DNA from: Trichobilharzia szidati
Taxonomy: Eukaryota; Platyhelminthes; Trematoda; Strigeidida; Schistosomatidae
Reading direction: 5' to 3'
Assembly (NCBI GenBank): GCA_944472155.2
Contig: OX235279.1
Location: 121,884,110 to 121,948,109, forward strand
DNA length: 64,000 bases
Made by a program: the position numbers and the translations under genes. The notes under the pieces were generated by a model. It was not told where the DNA came from. It searched no databases and saw nothing but the letters and a program-made list of their open reading frames with translations. Shown piece by piece: positions 57,898-64,000 of this stretch (positions are counted from its first letter, which is position 1; each line of letters opens with the position of its first letter).

Positions 57898-58880
57898 ATT
57901 CATGCATTATTCCCTTGGCTCCGACTGGAAAATAGGGCTTCAACAACACATCTACACTCTCTTCTATTTTCTGCCGTCCTATTCAGCTGGGTCCACGATT
58001 GACTAAACTCTCTCATCTCCTCCTCGCCACACCATCTCCACCATGTCACCCTCGTACTGACAACCCACTCATCGCTTCCCATTTGGATTCCACTCGAGCG
58101 ATGGTCCAGCGTGCTATGTCATTCAGTGGCCTCCTCAATGTATACCCGATCCATCTCCACTTTCTCCTACATACTTGTTGCGAGAACGGCTCTTGCCTGT
58201 TGGTTTGTTCCCATAGTTTCTTGTTGCTTATTCTTTCTGGCCATTTGATTTTCACTATGGGACCAGGGAAGGCAGCTGTTGATTAAAGTCTGCAACCTGC
58301 TTAAAATCCTTTTCGTGACACGCAGGGCATGTTTCTGACCCGAATAAAAGAACCGACTTCACACTGGTGTTGAAAATGCGAATATTGTTCCTTATGCTGC
58401 GGAGGGTGGAAGATTTCCAAACTGGTTTCAGGTTCATAAAGGCGTGCGTATCTTGCCTCACGGATTCTGGCTGGCTGGCTTTGATATGTTCATCCGTTCC
58501 GTTGACCTGTGGTTGAAACGATGCTTCGTAGATAAGCGAAGTCAGGAAGTAACCTCTGTTTAATCTGTCCCGTTGATTGTGATTGGTGCCGGTTGTTGTT
58601 GCTGTTGTGTCTGCTGTGGTTGGCTGGCCATTTTCATCACCTCTGTCTTGTCTCTGTTCACATAGAGTCCTGTCTTCACCGCTTGTCACTGCTGCCAATT
58701 TGTTGGTTTTCGCCTGCCCGTGAGTCTTCGAGTTTGTGTGACATTAGAGAGAAATCATCCACACGCGAAATCCAGTTCTTCTAGAGTCTTCTTATCGGTC
58801 ACCTAATGTATTCCTGACTCCTCGCCCTCCAAGCACACATGCAGTCCGATGCCTAGTCCAGTCCACCATAATTAAGAATA
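57898..58880 (-). mobile_element. RTE-clade LINE 3' part, minus
   Basis: From the right it begins in the post-palm region, continues as a 147-codon open frame (58698-58255) with RIFNTSVKSVLLFGSETCPA, and proceeds through NKQQETMGTNQQ and an IEEATE segment. The last codons are followed by the tail ATAGGGCTTCAACAAC read on plus. Codons between conserved blocks are largely intact, so this copy is younger than the 45-48 kb one. Frame changes occur near 58255 and 58050. Confidence 0.75.
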
Positions 58881-59789
58881 TCATCGGTAATAATAGGTAG
58901 CCTTGTCATGGCAACTATTATGACAATGAAAAATTGTTTTTCCTTTAGTTCCGTAACTCCCTTACAACTAAAATTCTGACTGCTTTCGTCACTAAGCTAC
59001 ATTTTTCATTTGGTTTAAGTAGTAGTGACACACATACACCTCCATTCTTTTAGGTTATATCACAGTCCCGATTCCAGTACTAATACACGTTTTAGTTTTC
59101 CTTTAGCCAAAACTTCTTTTCAGTTTTAGACAGCTCTACTGCGCCAGTAACACAGGACTTCCATTGGTGTTTTACAATAAGGAAGTCATTTGAAATCCTT
59201 ACGACCCTATGATTACAACTTAAGTATTCACAGGAATTTAACTGTCTTAATGAATAAGATGCAAGTCTAAGGAATTGTTTACGACTTTACCAGTCTCTAA
59301 CAAGATTTATCTTTGAGTATTCGCACAGAGAATCCTAAAAACCAGATTATTGTACAGGTAGTTTTAAGATCATAATATTCAACGAAGAAACTCTTTTCAA
59401 CGAATTTATTATCAAGCTGTACAGTTGTATACATATATATGTTTTTTTGTATTAAGAAATTATGTCCCATGATGAAATTTAAACACGAGTGTAAATACAT
59501 AAAATAATAACAGTATGAGATGCAATTAGAATATATGTGGTTATAATTATAGTTGCATATCAAGTGTCAAGTGGCAAAACATTTTAAGTCATATACAGAA
59601 TAATTCATAGACTGTATAGATGTTGGAAAGGGGGTGTATAATTATAGTGTTAGTAGGCCAGTATAAAACGTTACACATCATGGTGTGAAATTTAATAAGA
59701 TAGTATTCAGCATTGTAAAACAAATTGTTTTTGGATTTAGAATGACAAGTGAGAAGAGTGGAAACAGTTCACACTGAGAATATTAATAT

Positions 59790-60662
59790 GGCAGTCAAAC
59801 CTCTACCTCAACTTCATCGACTTTGAAAAGGCATACACTAGACAGCGTTCATCGAGAAGTAATTTGGAAACTACTTCAACACTATGACGTGCAGTACTCA
59901 AGTCTTTGTCAACCTCATCCAACAGCTATATGACAGTGCCATTTGTCAAGTGATCCGCAACGGAAAACTCAGAGAAGCATCTGAAGTGCATACAGGAGTA
60001 AGACAAGGCTGCCTGCCTATTGTCACTCATGATATTCTTAAATGTGGTGGACTGCATTATGCGCCAGACTGTACAGAGGGAGTGAGGAGACAGGAATATG
60101 CTGGACCACCGATAAGAAGACTCTAGAAGAACTGGATTTCGCGTGTGGATGATTTCTCTCTAATGTCACACAAACTCGAAGACTCACGGGCAGGCGAAAA
60201 CCGACAAGCTGGCTGAAGAGACAGGACTGCAGGTGAACACAGAGAAGGTGATGAAGATAACCAATCAACAACAACCAGCACCAATCACCACCAACTGGAG
60301 AGATTTAACAGAGGTTGCCTCCTTCACTTATCTGGGAAGCATCGTTTCAACTACAGACAGCGGAACAGATGAAGATCTCAAAGCCAATCAGAAGGAGAAA
60401 TTGGGAATGGATGGCGCATACATTGAGGAGGCCACCGAATGACATAGCACGCTAGACCATCACTCGAGTGGAATCCAAATGGGAAGCAACGAGTGGGTCG
60501 TCAGTGCGAGGGTGACATGGTGGAGATGGTGTGGTGAGGAGGAGATGAGAGAGTTTGGTCAATCGTGGACCCAGCTGAATAGGACGGCAGAAAATAGAAG
60601 AGAGTGTAGATGTGTTGTCGAAGCCCTATGTTCCACTCGGAACCCAAGGGAATAATAATAAT
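59790..60662 (+). mobile_element. RTE-clade LINE with internal deletion
   Basis: Starts at the motif-A region (YLNFIDFEKA-like, here broken), then VNLIQQLYDSAICQVIRNGK and VHTGVRQGC. Motif C is lost to frame changes (ISRVDDFSLM). FTYLGSIVSTTDSGTDEDLK follows. Directly after it the sequence jumps to the MDGAYIEEATE block, whereas in the 57.9-58.9 kb copy about 240 bases separate them. It ends in the tail AAGCCCTATGTTCCACTCGG and CCAAGGGAATAAT with an AAT repeat. Dead. Confidence 0.75.
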
Positions 60663-60867
60663 AAATAGTCGTAGTAATGAGGGTAAGGTACATAGATTTA
60701 CTAAATAAACAAAACAATAAATCAATAAATTTCTATCTCTGTATGACCAAGGCAGAAGTAGGGATTGTGCATACTTTTTCTGTACACAAAGGTCTGGCTT
60801 AAATTCATGAGTGGTCAAGGTCTCCGCTGTCTTTAGAATTTTAATAATAACAGTTATTATTAATACT

Positions 60868-60920
60868 GCATCACCCCGTGTTATTTCAGATAAACTTATC
60901 TAATGTAGAATTTAATTGCC
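60868..60920 (+). repeat. Dispersed repeat A, short copy
   Basis: ATTAATACTGCATCACCCCG, TGTTATTTCAGATAAACTTA and TCTAATGTAGAATTTAATTG follow the order of the 3185 copy. Confidence 0.4.
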
Positions 60921-60924
60921 TTTG

Positions 60925-61605
60925 TCCAACTTCATCCTTTTAAGCAGCTTCTTTGGAAAAAAAAAGTAAGTTTAGAATAACATACTAGTGAAAAAAAACC
61001 GCCTCACTGGAGTTCATAGACACTGGATGTTCATTTCGAAAATGATTATTGTGGTATAATTTGCAGCGCTTTGACCGCATTATCTTATAGAAGTCAATGC
61101 TTTTGTTGACCAGTAGATGGTAGTCTCTGAAAATTTATAGTTTGAATCTTCATAAGTTGATTTTCATAAGCTGAGAGAAAACAGGTTATCCAAGTGACAG
61201 CTTCCGAAGTGAGTTTATTCATCGAAAGCTTTGAGGATGAATAAATATCCTAAATCTTCGGTGCAATCCACAGTAATTCTACTGGTCCCTTAAAACCTGT
61301 CATGAAATGTCTGTGTTTCTAGAAGTAATGTGAACTTCCTACCCAGGATTCTTTTTGTTACTCACTTTTCTCCAGTTAAATTGAAAACATTAATATGTAT
61401 ATTACGATATTAAAAATGACATGAAATGATTTGCTTTCCACTTCTCAGTAACCATTCATTGGTATTCTGCTTTGTCAATGTCGAAAAGCATAAGGAGACA
61501 CTTAGATTGTTTGTTCCGAATAAGATGAGATAAACAGTTTAGAACTGTGCATTAGGGTTAGTTTGTTGATGCAACTCAAGCTAAATCTATACAGTCACTT
61601 TTAAA
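60925..61605. other. Unassigned interval
   Basis: No repeat or coding frame was recognised. Confidence 0.4.
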
Positions 61606-61611
61606 TTTTAG

Positions 61612-61708
61612 AATGTTCCAGGAAAATACGATGGATTTGATGTTATTTTGCATGATAGACAAGTTCCAGCGGGAAAGAATATGGACATCATTCATTGCAA
61701 ATATTACA
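61612..61708 (+). CDS. Candidate internal exon, unidentified
   Basis: A 97-base segment lies between TTTTAAATTTTAG (acceptor AG at 61610-61611) and a consensus donor GTATGT (61709-61714). One frame is open throughout and reads NVPGKYDGFDVILHDRQVPA, then GKNMDIIHCKYY. The other two frames are not noted as better. A TAG lies immediately before it in the same frame, consistent with an intron. The residues are varied and unlike AT-driven chance frames. No family is assigned. If real, it is an internal exon entering in phase 0 and leaving in phase 1, on the strand opposite to the frame at 63585-63917. Confidence 0.4.
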
Positions 61709-62568
61709 GTATGTTATTCATAGATGTGTGTTGAGAATTTTGAGAATAAACGTCTGTCTCCATGTGGGGAATTCACAGTCCCTTGACGAGAAAAACAGTG
61801 AAGAAAAAACAAATACTCCACTTATTAGTTATAGAGCTAAATTTAGTGAATTTTCTAAAAACTAAAATTTCTCCAAGTGGTTAAACATTTCTGACTCACA
61901 GAATTTCCTATGTTGCTACAAGTCATGGTGGCACCTCCTCATTTGGTGAATGCTATACGTATTGATGTCTGGGTGTGGTCATCTTGATCGTCTCATGTTA
62001 ACCTGTTTTAGTAAAAAGGTATGTGAGTTCACTCGCCAGATAAAGCAATCAATAAGATGTTGGCGACTTGTTCACTACTGTTTGAATTGACTAAAAAAAC
62101 CCAATAGAAATTAACCATTCAGTTAACTAACCGAAAAAACTAACGGCATTAACAAGGTAAACTGAAAATTAGGTCTTTTTTTTTTAAATCATTGTAAACA
62201 ATTCGTTCAGAATAAGAACAGTTAGAGTGGACGGTTGTTTTTAATAACTTTTTCTTTAAACCGTACAGTTACAAATCCATTAAGGTAACAGAAAATTAAA
62301 ACTATGTCAGAAACTGTATTTTGATAAAAGTACAAGATGAAACAGCAGTCCATCATTTTTGATTACCATCTAAACGCATTCTAAATGTATGGTCAATGAG
62401 AACATGAGACAAATAAGGTAAAGTGGTTGAATGACATGTTTTTGATTGCACACTAGTCAGTAACTAGTGTAATGTGTATAGTCCTATCTTCGGTGCAGAG
62501 TGAATTCTATCAGTCATGTTTGCAACGTGGCCACCATGCTAGGTGGATCGCCATTACGGTGCACTGTG

Positions 62569-62664
62569 AATTGTTGGTATTAGGTGGTTGGAGGCAATCG
62601 GCAGGAAGCCTTGGACCTAGGTTTCGTGCTAGTTGGCACTCATCAGCAAGGCGTACCTGCAACC
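62569..62664 (-). repeat. Hammerhead SINE, minus copy without tRNA head
   Basis: The minus-strand sequence from GGTTGCAGGTAC through the ribozyme and a tail TTGCCTCCAACCACCTAATA matches the plus copy at 62797-62893 with only a few differences. Toward its 5' side the similarity stops, and no A or B box is seen before the neighbouring copy begins. It is therefore 5'-truncated. Confidence 0.75.
62608..62652 (-). ncRNA. Hammerhead ribozyme, intact core (minus)
   Basis: The same 45 bases as the plus copy, without change: stem I GCCTTG/CAAGGC, CTGATGA, GTGC/GCAC stem II with CAACTA loop, GAAA, short ACC/GGT stem III and a GTC cleavage site. All invariant hammerhead residues are present. It needs a transcript of the minus strand to act. 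Known relatives self-cleave, and activity here is predicted only. Confidence 0.8.
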
Positions 62665-62710
62665 TCGCAATCAAAAATATCCAATACAGTCCTACAGGAG
62701 GTCAGTCGCG

Positions 62711-62893
62711 AGCCTGAATGGCTCAGTGGTAACGTCTCTGACTGCAGCACTGGGTGATGCGGGTTTGAATCTCAGAAGGGACATGAATTCCTTTAAGGTT
62801 GCAAATACGCCTTGCTGATGAGTGCCAACTAGCACGAAACCTAGGTCCAAGGCTTCCTTGCGATTGCCTCCAACCATCTAATATCAACAATGA
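62711..62893 (+). repeat. Hammerhead SINE, plus copy with pol III boxes
   Basis: TGGCTCAGTGG (62719-62729) is a perfect A box, and GGTTTGAATCT (62762-62772) a good B box, 32 bases apart. The hammerhead follows 36 bases after the B box, and then the tail TTGCCTCCAACCATCTAATA. The layout, tRNA head, ribozyme and tail, is that of the schistosome alpha-type SINE, but the sequence is distinct from the 38-kb family. Frames across it are meaningless. Confidence 0.8.
62809..62853 (+). ncRNA. Hammerhead ribozyme, intact core (plus)
   Basis: GCCTTG (62809-62814) pairs with CAAGGC (62848-62853) over six bases as stem I. CTGATGA is at 62815-62821. GTGC (62822-62825) and GCAC (62832-62835) form stem II around CAACTA. 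GAAA is at 62836-62839. ACC and GGT form stem III with a two-base loop, and cleavage is expected after C62847. A short stem III is usual in SINE and Penelope hammerheads. The pol III boxes upstream would give a transcript starting near 62711 and cleaved about 140 bases in. Confidence 0.85.
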
Positions 62894-63300
62894 CATGTTT
62901 GTTAGTTTGTAGTCAGAATAAGTATGTTTCATTGGGTGAGTTTTAGTCAGAGTTATGCGAGAAATTACGAATACTACAAGGAAAATAAACAAACAAACGT
63001 GTACACCAAATGTGAGTTCAATGGATGACGGCACATTTTGTATGCATTGTAATGCCAATCAAAGCCAACCGACTACTGCTACTCGTTCTTGTACCGAAAT
63101 ACAATTTCTGATATAGTTTTAATTCGCCCTTTAAAGATTACTGTATGAAAACAACAACAGAGTCTGAGGAAGAAATTATTGAAAGTAGGTGGTCGTTGTA
63201 ACAACTCTTATTCGAAATAGACAATGGAAATATTCAAATTATTGACTGTCTTATTGTTAGTCGGAATGAGGCAAACATTTTTGTTAGTAATATTATTATT
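62894..63300. other. Unassigned interval
   Basis: No repeat was recognised. AACAACAACAG then AGTCTGAGGAAGAAATTATT and a GTAGGT donor near 63187 could be a tiny exon, but nothing else supports it. Confidence 0.3.
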
Positions 63301-63301
63301 A

Positions 63302-63334
63302 TTTCCTTTAATTCCTAGAGGAACATAGGGCTTG
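63302..63334 (-). repeat. Scrap of RTE/SINE 3' tail
   Basis: Minus-strand AGCCCTATGTTCCTCTAGG plus AATTAAAGGAAAT is the shared RTE/SINE tail without any body. Confidence 0.6.
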
Positions 63335-63468
63335 TTAGTAATATAAGTTCACTTTATTTGATACAATATAAAGTTATGGCATTAAAACAAGATCCTCATA
63401 AATGACAGGTTGGATCTCTGCAGAAGCAATAGGAGGAATTTTAATTTAAAAGTTACCTTTTCCATTGC

Positions 63469-63474
63469 TTTATT
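63469..63474 (-). other. Possible polyadenylation signal
   Basis: AATAAA on the minus strand, about 110 bases past the stop of the 63585-63917 frame. Such hexamers are frequent by chance in DNA this AT-rich. Confidence 0.3.
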
Positions 63475-63584
63475 CTGTAGTTTGTTGAAGGGATACAAAA
63501 TAAGAAGTGTTTCAATTATGACTGAAAAGAAATACTAATATGTGGATAAGAACTAACTGATGCGGACCAACCACTTACTAATTA

Positions 63585-63917
63585 CTATAAATGGCACTCA
63601 GTTTCTGTCTCTTCTATTCTTCTTTCAACTACAGATAAACATAATTTATGACCGAAATACATGCTTGGACTAACAGGTTTAGGGACCATACCGGTTCTCA
63701 CTAATAAGCTATGGCTTAAAAAGTCAAAGGAAGTACCTAAAATATCAATCCAGTGGTAAACATTCACACCCTCTGGCGTTTTCTTCCTGCATTTAAAAAA
63801 CAACTTAAGATGAAGTCGACCAACTGACGGTTCTATTTCATAAAGAAAGCTATCGGTTATTCGAGTGGTTCTCAGCTGTTGTTGTTGTGTTTTTTTCGTT
63901 AAATGACCAGCAATCAC
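63585..63917 (-). CDS. Probable terminal host exon, unidentified
   Basis: A 110-codon minus frame with varied, coding-like residues, including RITDSFLYEIEPSVGRLHLK, then CRKKTPEGVNVYHWIDIL and GMVPKPVSPSMYFGHKLCLS. It ends at a stop at 63585-63587 with AATAAA about 110 bases further. The first dozen residues (TKKTQQQQ) are low-complexity, so the real exon may start at the acceptor-like CAACAACAG near 63870. A second acceptor/donor pair (AAATGCAG at about 63787, GTACTT at 63736) would instead cut out a 50-base exon. I find no domain, signal peptide or membrane segment and do not name it. It is the longest repeat-free frame in the last 3 kb. Confidence 0.4.
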   Translation of the reverse strand: MIAGHLTKKTQQQQLRTTRITDSFLYEIEPSVGRLHLKLFFKCRKKTPEGVNVYHWIDILGTSFDFLSHSLLVRTGMVPKPVSPSMYFGHKLCLSVVERRIEETETECHL

Positions 63918-64000
63918 TAAATAAATGCGAAGTAAACACAGATCTATCAGATTTACTTCTGCTAAATCTCACTAGTCTCGTTACCAAAGACAACCATACC

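Noticed and set aside
62711..62785. Possible tRNA gene on the plus strand
   Set aside because: Box A and B are present, but the arms do not close into a cloverleaf and a SINE body with a hammerhead follows.
62472..63058. Frames on both strands sharing GGWRQS.. and SLGPRFRASWHSSARR
   Set aside because: Both are translations of the inverted hammerhead SINE and not protein genes.

Overview
The window looks like flatworm nuclear DNA, most likely from a schistosome blood fluke. It is AT-rich and gene-poor, and is built mostly from retroelement debris. The pointers are tRNA-headed SINEs carrying hammerhead-ribozyme (alpha-satellite type) bodies, RTE-clade and CR1-like LINE fragments, a Penelope-like GIY-YIG endonuclease fragment and a small LTR element. 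The genus is inferred from these families. No species is claimed.

Host coding sequence is sparse. One exon is convincing: the first coding exon of a four-and-a-half-LIM (FHL) protein on the minus strand at 752-945, whose gene continues off the left edge. Weaker exon candidates, with no family assigned, lie at 2779-2988 (+), 14961-15224 (+), 30001-30210 (+), 61612-61708 (+) and 63585-63917 (-).

Layout. 1-4.5 kb: hammerhead-SINE tail, FHL exon, candidate exon, CR1-like 3' end. 7.5-9.2 kb: two copies of an inverted-repeat element with a hammerhead-like core, and a third, separate decayed hammerhead. 10.9-18.1 kb: tRNA SINEs, a perfect-arm foldback element and the first copy of a hairpin element flanked by a 12-bp duplication. 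18.1-32.2 kb: almost featureless. 32.3-34.6 kb: an internally deleted LTR retrotransposon with nearly identical LTRs and a 4-bp target duplication, then an RTE fragment. 35-48 kb: nested SINE, RTE, CR1-like and Penelope fragments, the second hairpin copy and a long decayed RTE element. 49.5-60.7 kb: more RTE ends, a solo LTR and the best-preserved reverse transcriptase (CR1-like, 56-57 kb, one frameshift). 60.9-64 kb: two hammerhead ribozymes with intact cores in inverted orientation, then a probable terminal exon.

The repeats are linked. The commonest tRNA SINE ends in the same 3' tail as the RTE elements, suggesting that it borrowed their machinery. Hammerhead cores recur in at least three separate repeat contexts, and only the 62.6-62.9 kb pair still looks catalytically intact.
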